Origin: Anthonomus grandis grandis
Lineage: Eukaryota > Arthropoda > Insecta > Coleoptera > Curculionidae
Assembly: GCF_022605725.1 (NCBI RefSeq)
Contig: NC_065548.1
Span: 43,517,131 to 43,581,130, forward strand
Direction: 5' to 3'
Length of the DNA stretch: 64,000 nucleotides
Below are positions 23,871 through 37,700 of the stretch, piece after piece. Each line of letters starts with the position of its first letter. Position 1 is the stretch's first letter. A model generated the notes under the pieces. The model was given only the letters and a program-made list of their open reading frames with translations, ran no database searches and had not been told where the DNA came from. The position numbers and the translations under genes were made by a program.

Positions 23871-24139
23871 TAAATATAACAAATAATAAGTAATAATTTT
23901 AAAATATAATGTTAACCTTGTTTGTGCTGAAAGTTTTAAAAATAAAATTGTTTAGGAAAAAGCCTGTTCGCATTTATGTTCTAAAGTTTACTGTATGGAA
24001 ATAACATTTCCTTACAGTACAGAAATGAATATTTCCTTACTGTTATTTTGGGTTGCCAGGCAACAATCAAGTTGGAGGAAATATTGACTTTTTCTTTCAA
24101 ATATGTTGTCAAAAATGTTATTATTTCTTATCGATTTTC

Positions 24140-24290
24140 GGAAAACAATATTTTTGCCCACTTTGTGATGAAAAATTTGAAGAGGCCTCCGAGCGAAAAT
24201 CGGATTCAGTGTTCCCAGTGTTCGGAGTGGTGGCATGAAGCCTGCACATCGTACGAAACTGGAATTTTTGTGTGCGATTTGTGTCAATAA
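24140..24290 (+). pseudogene. PHD-like zinc tail of the pogo transposase
   Basis: YFCPLCDEKFEE is followed, after a one-base frame change, by a CSQCSEWWHEACTSYE segment and FVCDLC. This Cys/His pattern is PHD-like and common at the C-terminus of insect pogo transposases. It is separated from the main body by about 1.4 kb of inserted sequence. Confidence 0.7.
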
Positions 24291-24508
24291 ACTAGTGCGT
24301 ACACTTACCCTTATTCGCGGACAAGTGTGCGCAAACTGCCTTAAAAACTTTTTTTTGTATTATCTGAGAAATGTTTAAGTTTAACTGTATGTTATGTTTA
24401 TATATTTATTAAGCATACCTAAACGTAATAAATATTCTTTTTATACAATTTTCACTTTTACATTTTTGATTTTATGCGATAAAAAACGTGCGCACACTTC
24501 CCCCAATC

Positions 24509-25215
24509 GACTCTACTGGTGTGAAAAATGAAATATTGAGATAAATTGAAGTTTTCTTGGACGACCTTTATAATGGTTCGTTTATTTGTTACATGCAAAC
24601 GAACTTCCTTTGCGCCATTTACTGCAAAATGTGGATATAGCGGCGAAATAGGAAAACATTTGGAAATCTATGAAAAAATGCCTGTTAAAAAGTTTGAAAA
24701 AATCAATACTACTTCTACTACCTGCCATTACTCCAAGCGAATTTTTTATGGAGTTTTGTATTTGTTTTTATTAAATTTTATGTAAACCATATTTAATGTT
24801 TTATTGTTTTTGAGCTTTATCCTTTAATCTGTAGATCCTTATTTCATATTTTTGTTTATTTCAAGCAATATTTAAATGTTTCATTATGATGTATGCACTT
24901 AAATTAAATTTTTGTAAACAATTATTTATAATCAAGGTTCTATAAGTTGCCTTTCTTACTGTTTCACCTTTGAAAATAGTGTTAAATCACATTGAAACGT
25001 TGAATATTAAATAATCTAATCCCAGAAAGTTAATAATTCCTTACCTGCACAAAATAAGAAAACCTAATTCCTCTGTTGTCTTATACTAGTAGACTACTAG
25101 ATTGTAGTCTCATAAAAATCAATAAATTAAAATAGTTTCACTAAAAATTTGCATATGGGTTTTTCACCTTTTTGTAAAACTGTGTATACTTATTTAGAAA
25201 ATCAATATTTTATTT
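24509..25215. other. No recognised gene
   Basis: AT-rich. The ORF at 24546-24785 shows no recognised family. The right part should hold the 3' UTR of the minus-strand zinc-finger gene. AATAAA on the minus strand at 25209-25214 is almost touching its stop codon, so the real poly(A) site is probably further left. Confidence 0.4.
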
Positions 25216-25743
25216 TTAATTTTCTGTGCTCACGGGTTCCCTGGCATGGTGTATCTCAACGTGTTTATTATGATTTGATTTGGTAGTTGACCTCTTCCCG
25301 CAAATATGACAAGAATAAGGTCTGACCCCGCTATGCACCCTCATGTGATCTTTAAGATAATACGAACGGTGAAACGATTTCCCGCACAAATTGCAGTTGT
25401 ACGTTTTTTCATTTTCGTGTTCCTTTACGTGCCGCAAACAGTTGTACTTTCTGATGAACCGAGCACCGCAATAATTGCACGTGTAAGGCCTTAAACTCTT
25501 GTGCGAGTTCATGTGGGATATGTAGTCGTTCTCACGAATGAAGGCACCTTTACACTGTTCGCACTTAAATGGTTTTTGAGTTCTGGATGAGTGGGTCCAT
25601 TTATGGAGTTTTAGGTTCCATTTGGTTGTGAAATTCTTATTACAAATTGAACAGTGGAACGGTTTTTGGCTCGTGTGCGTTTTTAAGTGCGCATCTAGTG
25701 AGGATTTTAAATAAACTCCTTTGCAGACAGGACATTCGGTATT
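25216..25743 (-). CDS. Zinc-finger gene terminal exon, fingers 8-13
   Basis: Acceptor TTCTTTTCCAG, phase 0. Six fingers follow: CPVC, CSIC, CEQC, CNYC, CNLC and CHIC types. Several have TxxKPF/RPY-like linkers, typical of DNA-binding arrays. The last finger lacks the usual aromatic residue (GKRSTTKSN). It ends REPVSTEN at the TAA at 25216-25218. Confidence 0.92.
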   Translation of the reverse strand, partial: NTECPVCKGVYLKSSLDAHLKTHTSQKPFHCSICNKNFTTKWNLKLHKWTHSSRTQKPFKCEQCKGAFIRENDYISHMNSHKSLRPYTCNYCGARFIRKYNCLRHVKEHENEKTYNCNLCGKSFHRSYYLKDHMRVHSGVRPYSCHICGKRSTTKSNHNKHVEIHHAREPVSTEN

Positions 25744-28700
25744 CTGGAAAAGAAACCAAGGGAAATTAATGTAAATTATAATATTTCCTTTTAATGACTT
25801 AATATTAATACAATTTAGAGAAAAACCTAAATTTGAAATTATATAATGTTTAATCCAAGGTTTCCGTAAAAAAAAAAACATGTATCTTAGAAATGTCTTA
25901 GTCGACTTTAACACAATTGTGTTCTTTAAAAAGAGCCATTCATGGGCTTTAACTGTTTTAGTATTCGAAGTTTTGTTAGTTTCACATGTCGCCGCCAGAG
26001 AGATTTTTTAAATATTCTGACAGAAATCGTAAATTTTCTAAAAACAATTGGTATGATTTTTGTTCAGTGCTACATTAGGAGAATGTCGTGTCGAGACCAG
26101 GGTGAAAAGCGGCTGCCCGCAAGGCAGTTGCCTTTCGCCACACCTTTGGTGCCTGGTGATGGACAGCCTCCTCAGGAAGCTAGAACTTGAAGGATTATTG
26201 ACGCACAAGCATACGCTGACGACGGACTAGTGATGGTCAAATTGGTGAACGCAGTCTGTGAGTCAATGCAAATCACGTGCAGGATAGTGGAACAGTGGTG
26301 TCGGGAGACAGGGCTGTCGGTCAACCCTAAAAAGACCGAGCTCATTCTCTTTACTAAGAGGCGGAATTTGACAGGCTTCAAACCTCCCATTATGTACCAG
26401 ACTCGCCTAACTTTGAGGCAACAGGTCAAATACTTGGGAGTCACTTTAGACAGCAAGCTCACGTTTAAAACTCACGTAGAGCAGGCAGTTAATAAGGCAA
26501 CGACGAACAATAGGTACAAGATGGGGTCTAAAGCCCCACGTTCCAGTGGCTTTATACCGCAGTCATACGACCGAGGATCTCGTACGGATCCGTGGTAAGG
26601 TGGTCAGCCGTATTGAAGGTCACCAACGCCCAAAAGCTGACCAGACTGCAAAGACTGGTCTGCTTGGGAATTACTGGAGCTATGAGAACAACACCTGCGG
26701 CACCACTAAATATTCTTCTTGTGCTACCGGACCTCCCAGTCTTGATTAAGAGGGAGACTTAGATTAAGACTTAATGGAAGCGCATAAGAGGATGAAGGAT
26801 AGCGGAGAGTTGCGCAATGTTCACTTAGGACAAGGCCATATGACTATTGCTCTTAGGATGTGTAAGAACATACCAATTCTGACATCCAGATGCACTACAG
26901 AAGTGGCAAACTAAGATTAAAGAAGGGGTTTCAAGTCGAAATCCCGACAAGGGAAGAATGGTCGGCGAACCAAATTAAAGGGCCAAGTGCTTTCCAGGCC
27001 TGGTACACATCATGATGAATCATGGATGAAAAGCACCAATTCAGCTAAAACCGGAGTGTACAGGATGGAAATGAACACAGGGAAATCCTTCCCGCTAGGG
27101 AAACACACACAGTTTTCCAAGCGGAGTTGTTTGCTATACTCGAGGTAGCAAACAAACAAGAGGCATTGAAAGGAACCGGGGGATTTGCATCTACTCCGAT
27201 AGTCAAGCTGCCCTCAAGGCGATTCAGAAACCCAGGGCCAGCTCAGCGCTCGTCGAGGAATGCAGAGACGCATTGGAAAGGCTTGCAGCATACAGAGAAG
27301 TGAAACTAAGGTGGGTTTCAGGACACCAAGGTGTCGGAGTGCAATGAGCGGGCCGACGAACTGGCAAGACAAGGTTTCGTTAACCCCTTCGTAGGCCCCG
27401 AACCTTGTCTCGGTCTTAGCAAAAAACAAATCTCCGAGGCACTTAATAATTGGGCCTGGGAAACAACAAGGAGGAATTGGAGAAGGACAGAAGGATGTAG
27501 ACAGACCAAGAAAATGATACCAGACCATGACGGCTCTAAAGCAAGGCGACTGCTAAAAAAGACCCGACAAAGTTTCAAAGACTTGGTGGGAATCCTGACC
27601 GGGAACAACAGTCTAAACAGGCATCTACACCTTCTTGGTATAAGAGAAAGCCCACTCTGTCCTAATTGCGGTACAAGGGAAGAAACTTCATACCACATAC
27701 TAGGTATCTGTGATAGGTGGAGTTGCCTGAGAAGGAAAACTTTCGAAGCAACGACACTCCAACGGGAAGATCTTAAAGATCGGGTCTGGGATAACGTGCA
27801 AGTCTTTATTAAAAGGACGGGCCGCGCATTGGGAGTGGAGGCGTAAGGGTGGGTGATTCTGGGTTGGCGAAAAGGGACTCTTCAGTCCTACTTGCCGAGC
27901 TCTAGCTTTCCCACCCTTACTACTACATAATTTTTTTTCATGTAGCTAAATCATGCCCATACAACCTCGCGAAAACCGCATCTCGATATCATATTCCTAA
28001 CCTAAAATTTAGGCCAAAGAAATTTTTATACGAAAATCATATACTTATTTTTTTTTGCCAATTATTTGCAGGCCATGGAAACAAACAAAAATATTTAGTC
28101 AACATAAATATACCTCAAATTGTCAATAGTTGTCGATAGTTTCGCTTACTTTTGTCTAATTTTTGTCGTAGTAATGCATTTTACGAATGATGAAGTTATG
28201 GATTTGCTTAATATCTTCAGAGTGCTGCAGTAGCAAATTACCCTGCTCGATATCCAAACCGGAGTCCATGCGATGTGAGAGTTTTTTTCCTAGTAAATTA
28301 GTGACTAATTTACGAGCCAATAGTAGTTTTCAGCCTACATTTCAGCGACAACGAATCGACAGAACCCCAGAAAATATTAACTACGTACTGGGATACATTC
28401 AAGGTAATCCTCATGTTAGCACAATTGCATTATCCATTGAGTTTGGCATATCGCGAACAACGATTCAAAATATTTTGAAAGACCATAGTACCTTAAAGTA
28501 CCTTTAAATGACCGTCACAATATACTGCCTTATTGGAATTTATCGAAATACGCTGCGTTTTCACGCGTTCTTCAAGAAATCAAAGCCTTTTACGCTATTT
28601 TTATTAATTAAATGCGTTTATTTATGTGACGTAGTTTTTTTCTTCTTATGGGCTTATTTATAAACTAAAATTTAAAAAATAATCATTAAATTATTGGGAA

Positions 28701-31700
28701 AAAGAAACCGCATTTCAAAAGTGGTTGTTCTCAATAATGTGCTATTTAAAAAAATAAAGTAAATGCCAAAATTAAATGTTTCAACATTTTAAATAGGCGT
28801 GTAAAAGATTTAAGTCATAAAATGTAACGAAAACTCTTTTTCCGTGATTACTTGATTAAAAATCAAAACTTTTAACGCATTCATGACACCCTATTGTATT
28901 GAATTAGTTTAAAAAAAAACTATATCAAATACAGAGTATATTATAGCTTCAGTTATATAAAATCAATTTATTTGGAAATCCCATTGATATATCTTTCTTT
29001 CTTGCACTCATGGAGTTCTTATGGGAAGTACTAGAAGGAGTAATCGGACATGCAAGTGCGATAGCTGATTTTAAAGGCAAGTAAAAATACTTTTTAAAAT
29101 TGAGAAAATCCAATATGGCGCCCATAAGAAAAAATAAAAATGTAGGTCGAAAAAAAGAACGAAACGTCGGATTCATTTTTTTTGCGTCATGTTATAGGAC
29201 ATAAAAAGTGGCAATGAAAAACTGTTTTTAGTTTTCTGATGTCTCTTTAAATAAAGTCGGTAGAAGGTAAAAACGATTTTGACAATTTTCGATTTTTTTC
29301 GGATAACTCGGGAAGTATCCGGAATTTAAAAAATGTTTAAAAGTCATTTTATTAAGCTCTAAATTGCGCAATTTTACCTCCATTTAACCGACCCTGTAAC
29401 TCTTACGGTTTCCAAGATTCCATTGGTCGCCCTCGAATTTGGGACACCCTGTACAGTACATAAGCTCTCGGACTATTTCGCTCAAGTCAAACAAAATAAA
29501 TTGTTATGGACGACAATTATACCTAAATCTTTTTTCATTAACATAAATTATGAATTTATAACTTACCAATTCTTGATTTCTATCTTCTGGCAGATATGTT
29601 GCATTGTGTGCCTTGCGTATGTGTCTCGTTAGACTTGCCATATGAATAAACTTCTCGCTACACTGAGTACACGCTTTGGGTTTTGGGTCGTGTATTTCTT
29701 TATGCCACGCTAATTTTTTCTTAGTATGAAACACCTCTCCACAACTGCATATGTAATCTTTAATTTTACGTTTTATCTACAAAATCAAATAGTTAATATC
29801 ACAAAAGAATAAAAACAACCTTTTTTATATTAGTAATCGAGTAATAAAACCATAAGTTAAAGAAAGATGATTGAAGTGATATGATATGACTATACATACA
29901 GGCATTTAAGGGGATGATAGTGCTCGTCGAATTTAAAAAAAAATGCAAATATATGCATGATTTGAAGGGCGTCGCTTTCGTTATAAGAGTGAAAAAGTTT
30001 AATTTTTGGGTTTTCTTTCTTATGTTCTGTGATAATGGTTTAAAATTTGATATATCAATTATTTTTTAGAGTCTCCATCATAAAGTATCAAAATAGTTGG
30101 TCGCAGTATACAAGTTTATCTTTCAGAACCTTTTTTGGAGCATCCTGTAGGAGTTCTGGACGCATAACAGCTAGTGTGCACAAATAAGTATCCAAATCAA
30201 ATACTGTCTGACTCACGGGAATTCGTGTGGGTATTCAAATGGAATGGTTAGAGATAGCACTCCTGAATGAAGCAGAAAATGATCCTACGACTAATATGAA
30301 AAAAAATTGCCGCAATACAATTTAATGAGATAGCTTAGTGTGTCCGTACCACATCCAAAGGCGTTAAGCTTTTCTCTTGCGTAACTTTCCACGTTTAAAT
30401 TTATGCCCTAATGGTGTCTACAAATGATACCCAAAAATCCGTTATTTGAAAACATGATTTTATTTAGTGATAAAACAAATTTCTCAAGGACCATTTTTAG
30501 GCAGAAAAGAATTCATATTCCATACGGATACAGTTTTCAGCAAACAAAAGATAATTTATTTGTATTTAAAGAATATTCAACTTTTTAATATTACTGAAAC
30601 CACAAGAGCTAGAGGAATCCTCAGGGTTTTTAACGATCCCGTACATCAGGGGAACTTCAGAAAAAAAACACAAGAATTGCTGGGAACTTTAACTTGAACG
30701 TGAAAACTGCCTCTACGTCGAATACAAACATACGAGGTTTAGTGTCGAAGACGAAACCAGAAAACCTAGTGGACTCCAAGAACTGTATAATATATCAAAT
30801 ACGATGTGAATGCGGGGACTCATACATTGGCGAGACAAAACGAACCTTGGAAGTTAGGAAAAAGGAGCACTAAAAGTGGCCCCAAATAGGAAAAGTTTCC
30901 ACATTAGGAATTGCAGAACGCGCTTGGTGCAATGGCCACAACATGCATTGGGCAGAAGCAACAATTTTATATAAGCAACAATACTGCCAAAAAAAGATTC
31001 ATCGCGCAAAATCAAGGAATCTTCAGCCAGCATAGCGTCAAAATTCCCAATATCCAGAGATCTCTATTTTCAGGACTCAATATAATGCATAAGAGCACAA
31101 TATAATGCATTTCACGCATGACCAAAAGTTCCACATAACTACGCACATCATTAGTATATAAGCCTGTAAAATAGTAGCTGTTGTTAGTCTACACTTGACA
31201 ACAATTGAGATACATACCAACCGAAATGTTGTGTTAAATTTAAAAAGTTCGAAGATTTAGTTATTATTGTTAGTTTTACTAGTTTGTTAAGCCAAAAAAA
31301 ATCTGAGCAGCCTCCGAGCAAATGTATCATCCGCATACTCTGTGATGCAATAATTATTCAATATTATTTACAATATTTAAAAACATTAGGTTTGTTCTAC
31401 CAGAAGTTTGACCAATACACAAACGGTCCGGAACCTGCGCAGACGAAAGTACGCGTTCTAGCAACAACAACGTTCAGTTTGGAAATTGGTTTTAAACCAC
31501 TGACAGTAGTCCGTAGAATTTCATAGGGATTTCGGTTTGGGACATGCGCAAGGTATACGTCAAGACTCTGTTTTCTTTTTTAGATAATCAATAAGAACTG
31601 TATATCGGATTTGAAGTTTGATCTTGTGGTTTGATCACGTTTCATTGTGGGATAATTGAAATCTGATTTTTGCTGTTTTCAAAGTATTAAAGCTGGTTTT

Positions 31701-34700
31701 AGAGTTAATTTACTACTGTATTTATTAAATATCTAAAGGTAGGTATATAAAAAATTCAATCAAATTCTGTGTAATTTTAAATTATATATTGGGCATATAA
31801 AAATATTCTAATTTTGATTATTACGGGTTTTAAGAGAATCCAGAATGTCATCAGACTCTTTAAGTTCGGATTCAAATCGTGGATTTGATTCTAATGCATC
31901 GAGTGATGATGAACTAGTAGATATCCTGTTCCAAGGCCACAGGAGACCAAAAAACGAAGGCTACGTCGAAGTTACTGTCTCACTGTATAATAACCAGAAA
32001 TTTGTTGAGCATTTTCGAGTTAGCAGACAAGTGGCTCAAGATATTGGCCATAGATTTAAAGAAAGTGAATTTTTTAAGTCACAATCTGGTGGAAATGGCA
32101 AGCTATCAGCCGATGAACAAACATTAACTTTTTTGTGGTTTGCTGGTCATGAAGCTTCTTCATTTAGAGATGTTGGAGATAGATTTGACATCACAATTAG
32201 CTAGCTGCCTTTTTTACTTCTTAAACGGATGATACATTTCCTAAGTGGAATGTCACCAAATATCATCAAATGGCCATCTGATCTTAGAAACTATTGAACA
32301 ATATTTCAGAGAAAATGGATTCCCAGGGGCCATTGGGGCTATTGATGGTACTCATATAAAGATTGATAAGCCTAAGAAGGATCCAGACTCATATTTAAAT
32401 AGAAAGAATTGTTACTCCATCCAGGTCAGTTAAATAAGAAACACCTATTTACAGTTTTACCGAGTTTTACCACTTAAACCTCTAGCATTTTTTGATTAAT
32501 ATAATTTTGGAATCTTTAGTCTGAAGATTCTATTTTTTGACCTAAACAACTATTTTGTTCACTCACCCTTTTAAAATTATTTTCAGATGCAAGTGGTTTG
32601 TGATCATGATTTATTGATAAGGGATATTTTTGTTAGATATCGTGGCTCTGTTCATGATAGCAGAGTTTTTAAAAATTCTCCTCTATGTGCGGAATTGGTA
32701 GAGAGGTGTCAAGATTTTTATTTACTGGGAGACAGTGGCTATGCCTGTTTAAGAAATCTTTTAACTCCATATAAAGATAGAGGAAACCTTACAGTCATAG
32801 AGAGAAACTTTAATTTAAAGCTATCAACAAATCGATCATTGAGCTCAATGACATCGATTGTTCAATCGATATCATTGAGCATTGTTTTGTCTTGCTGAAG
32901 TAAAAATGGGGACAATTGTATATCAAATTAAGGAAAATTGATAATATAGTGCACTTTATTCGGGCCTGCTGTGTACTACACAATTTATCTCTAATGGGAA
33001 AAAATTTAATTGCCGAAGCTGAAATAAACATAGAACTACCTTTACCCCCCAACGATGCCGGACAAGATGACGATAATCAAGATATTAATAGGGATGCTGC
33101 TGACCACAGAAATTTTGTTGCTAAACAAGTTTTAAGGCAACGTTGGCATTAAAAGAATGTGGTTGATGAATCAGCAAACTTGGCATAGCTACTCCATGAA
33201 AAATGTTTGTTATATCTATGTAATATTGACTGATGTATGAAGACTGATGATGACACAAAAATATAGTAATTATTCGTTGTATAGGAACTGGTGTTTTGAG
33301 TATTTTCTTGGTTAGAAACTGTTGTTGATGGTGAAATAAAAATTTTTTGGACGCCTACAAATAAAATATTGGCTATTTAGAGAAAGTTCCTACAGCATAG
33401 TAGTAAAATTACCATTAACATCAATGGTATGCATTTTAAAAGATAATATTTATTACACTTATAATAAAATAATTACTTTTATTGAAAAATATTTAGTTGT
33501 TCAAAATAAATTACACAAAACCTAACCAACAAACATGTTACATAACGGTTTTGACTTACGAAATGTCAACGTCATTTCTTAAAAAGATGTTCTAGCAGAC
33601 ATAATTTCGAAATCGTTTGCAACGCGGTTTCAGTCTGGTCATGCGCAACTGCGTTATACATCAAACTAATTTCAAACCATCCCAAATTTCCTGCTAGAAC
33701 AAACCTAATATAAACAAAAGTAGTTCTAGAATACTGCCCAATGCACTTTCTGATATCTATGATTTATAACAAACATCTCCCTTATACAACTACTCCCTAA
33801 GTTGTCACTTAAATACAATTTAAATCACTTGAAACCCAGCGAGCGAACTCTCTAACTCGATAGAAAGAAAATTTCTTTCTATTATAGAAAAAAAGTCTAA
33901 ACCCTACTCTCAATCTCAACTGGCTTCGATCGGGTAGAGTTCGGGTTGCCGTCGGCAACCTTCCGAATAGAAATATAGAAAGAGGTTGTATGGTCTTGCT
34001 ATTACTTTCGTCTCTTTTTAGCACATTGGAAAAAAGATGTATTTATCTTTGTTGCGGGGATGTTTTTGTAGCAGATTTGAAAATCGACGAATTCTCATAT
34101 TCTCGTAGACCATTAAGCCCCATTGTGCAAGGACCAACGTTTTTAAGAAGTGATAAAGGGAATAGGGTCGGCTTGAAAGTGATTCTAAATGAAACTTACT
34201 AATTAAATAAAGAATAGTATTTTATTAGAAAATGTTAAACCATAAAAGTCCACAAAAAAATAACTTTCTTAAATCACTTGGTTACAACAGATAATTAGGG
34301 TTTTATTGCGGTCAAAAGATGAACGGTATATCTTTTAGTGAACTATAATTTGTTAACTAGTTTTTTCAGGTTTAAAACGATCATTAAGTTTATAAAGTCA
34401 TATAGTTTATCCACGCTTATTTACGCCCGGAAATTGGGAAATTCACTTTAGTTTTATACAGTTTCCTTTTGTTTATTTAATAGTTTTTTGATGTATTTTT
34501 TATAAAATCTTTTAGTTCATTCATTCTATAAATGTCACACGTAAGTAATTTAAGTAATCCCTTTCTTCACTGAGAGCTATTACGTCAGTAAACGTTATAG
34601 TTTTGTTTTCTTTTTGTTTTTTTTTCTAAGAGCTTTAGGTCTATATAAAAATGAAGATATTTTCCCCGTTCGTGTAATAGGCTAGCATATCTCATTTGTA

Positions 34701-37700
34701 AATTGAGCTAAGCTAAAATTGGTTTTTACCAATAAAAATTTAAAGTAGTTGACCAGTATGATCTGATTTACTAGGTTTAACCATATTTGTATAAAATTTA
34801 TGACGAGTGCTATCACCCCCTACAATATCTCTAATACATTAATTAATATTCTGTATATAATTATTATGCGCTAAAATTATAACTACAAATTGTATACTTA
34901 GAAAATAACAAAAACTTACCATAAAATGATGTTTATTTCTATGCTGGACTAGGTTGGAATATCGCTTAAATGTTTCATTACACATTGAACATTTTATGGG
35001 TGAGTTGCCTGTGTGACAATTCCGATGTTCTTCCAACTTTTGTTTAACTAAGAATGCTTTATCACATAAGTCGCACTTAAACGGTTTTATCCCGAGATGT
35101 CTATTTATATGTAATTTGAGTCCTTGCCGCCTAAAAAATAACATAAAAAATGCAAAATATCATCAAAAAAAGTATCAAAAAAAGTATGAAAAGCAATAAA
35201 ATATAATTAAAAAAACTCATATGTTCTTTTAAGATTAGATTTTAAATAGTTTATCGCTTCTTATTACAACCTGTAGGTACGATTGATTGATCGTTTTGTT
35301 GTTCTGACATGTGTTAGTGTCAGTGTGTTTGACGCATTTATTTTCGTTTGTAAGATTTATAAAAGAAGTCGTATAAAATGCCACGCATCTATTCAAAATT
35401 AGAATATGCAAATATGTTTTTTTTCGGCCTTTGTAATGGGAATGTTACAGCTGCTCTTCAAGGATACCCTCGACGATTCCCACACCAGAGAAATCCGGAC
35501 AAAAATATATTAATCAGAGTTTTTACAAACTTTGCGAGACCGGAACTCCATGCCCAGTACTAAAATCTGAACGAGCCACTCAATAAGGTTTAAAAGAAGT
35601 AGAAAATCTGAATTTTGGAAGAAAATGATGCAAGGGACGTCTACAAATCGATTTTTTTTTTGAAAATGTTTACATAGAATGTTGAGTGTGGTTAAAATAC
35701 TGATAAAAAAGTGAGGATTGAAAAAAATACAAAACTTTGGAAATTATAAAGATTTTTCTACATACGCTATACAGGGTGTTACTTAAAGGTATGTCATAAT
35801 TTAAAAGGGACATTCCTGGACCGATTTTAAGTCGAAAAGTTCATATAAACACGGGTCCTAAAATGCTTAGTTTTTAAGATACAGAGTGTTAGTTTTATTT
35901 TTTTTTTCGTTTTTAATAAATTTTTCAAATACGGTTTAAAATATTGAACTGAATTTTGGCACAGGATATTATGGCATAAAATCACATTTTTTAGATGTTC
36001 ACCTACTTTTTTTTAGCAACCAGTGGCGTAGCTATGATAAATTTTTTCAATACAATTTTACAAAAAAAATACTACGCCATTGACTTGCGAAAAAAATTAT
36101 GATTTTATCTTAATTATCTATCAATTATAAACAAAAAATTCCTCCATGACTTTTACCGTAAATCTTACCGTTTAGGTGTAATCGTTAATTAAAAAAACGT
36201 CTTTTATGCATAAAATGCATCTTTAAAAATTATGGAAATAAATCAAGTTAGCTTTGCTCGTTGCCAGAAATTGTTTTTTGTTATTTTAAACATTATGACA
36301 CTTGCGTTAGTGATTATTCTTGACAGTTTGTTTTTAGTACCCTTTGGATCTTAAAACGTGAAATTGTACTAGTTAAAAAATGGTAGATTATTCTAATTTG
36401 GAAATGACGCAAATGCATTTCCTTTATGGACTTGCCAATGGTAATGCTATGGAGGCGCGGCGTTTGTATCAAGAAAGGTATCCTAATCGCGCTGTCCCAG
36501 GTAGAAGAATATTTATAAACATTCATCGTCGTCTGGCTGAATCTGGGAGTTTTAAGGCTAATTCTGCCGAGGGAAGGCCCCGTACAGTTAGGACACCGGC
36601 AGTTGAAGAGGCTGTCCTACATGCAGTCGAAGAGGATCCGACCACAAGTACACAAAAAATTGGTATGGTATTGAACATCTGCTACAAGACGGTAAGGGAA
36701 ATTTTAAGGGATTCTTTGTTATATCCTTTTCACATACAAAGGGTTCAGGCATTGCTTCTTAGAGATTATGAACCGCGTACGCAATTTTGTAGATGGTATC
36801 TCCAAAAAGTAACACAAAATCCTCAATTTGGTGCGAACATCTTGTTTACGGACGAAGCTAATTGCTCCAGAAATGCAATAATCAATTTCTATAACAATCA
36901 TTACTGGGCTCAAGGAAACCCTCATGCGATTACAGAGACACATTTTCAGAAACAATTTTCAATAAACGTTTGGATCGGTATCGTATTCGATCATTTAATT
37001 GGACCATCTTTTTTACCAGGACGCCTTAACGGACAGAATTATTGTAATTTTCTCCAAAATGATTTGCCTTTGCTTCTCGAAGATGTTCCGCTTCAGTTAC
37101 TGCAACAATTTTGGTTTATGCATGATGGTGCTCGAGCCCACTTTAGCATATTGGCTCGTGAGCATTTAAATAGAGTCTACCGAAATAAATGGATAGGCCG
37201 TGGAGGACCACAGTTTTGGCCACCTAGATCACCTGACTTAAATAGCCTAGATTTTTTTTGTGGGGACACCTAAAAACATTGGTTTATTAGACACCAATTG
37301 TGACATTAGAAGAACTAAGAAATAGAATTATTGACGGATGTGAAACTATACGAAACACGCCTGGAATTTTCGAAAGAGTTCGTGATTCTATGAGAAGAAG
37401 AGCAGAAGCCTGCATAGAGGCAAGAGGTGGTCATTTCCAACATTTGTTGTAAATTATGTATGTATGTATTGTATTTAATTGTTGTTGCTTTTTGTTCACC
37501 AGTTTGTAAAAAATAGCTTGAAAATAAATATTTGAAAAATGTACCTGAATAAAAACTGAAATAAAATCAAAGTTAACACAATCAAAAATAATCATTAATG
37601 TCATTGTCATAATGTTTACAACAACAAAAAAACAGTTGCTGGCAACGAGCAAAGCTAACTTGATTTATTTCCATAATTTTTAAAGATGCACTTTATGCAT

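Larger units (their letters stand above)
22745..24020 (+). mobile_element. Tyrosine-recombinase (Crypton-like) remnant inside pogo
   Basis: This stretch separates the pogo transposase from its PHD tail. It starts with a large foldback (22764-22889), carries a spliced tyrosine-recombinase gene, and ends near a second small hairpin (23989-24019). The limits are inferred from where pogo coding stops and resumes. Crypton elements lack inverted ends and target duplications, so exact borders cannot be called. Confidence 0.5.
20812..24499. repeat. Eight copies of an AAGTGTGCGC-like subterminal motif
   Basis: Plus-strand copies: 20812-20821, 20829-20838, 24323-24332, and the variant AAGTATACGC at 21169-21178 and 21181-21190. 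Minus-strand copies: 21191-21200, 24297-24306 (one change) and 24490-24499. They cluster near the pogo ends and upstream of its ORF, as expected for transposase-binding sites. Confidence 0.75.
20804..24508 (+). mobile_element. pogo/Tigger-type element with repeated AAGTGTGCGC end motifs
   Basis: The left end near 20808 reads GGGTAAGTGTGCGCA. The right end, read as reverse complement from about 24506, is GGGGGAAGTGTGCGCA. Between them is a DDE_1 transposase and its PHD-like tail. A tyrosine-recombinase remnant is inserted between the transposase body and the tail. Exact boundaries are uncertain because a TA duplication is not clear on the right. Confidence 0.75.
31386..33708 (+). mobile_element. 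PIF/Harbinger element
   Basis: The inverted ends start GGTTTGTTCTA at 31389 and, reversed, at 33705. They have few mismatches over about 18 bases. The flanking triplets are TTA and TAA; Harbingers duplicate TWA, so one base may have changed. The interior encodes the Harbinger nuclease. I did not find the second (Myb/MADF-like) Harbinger ORF. Confidence 0.78.
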
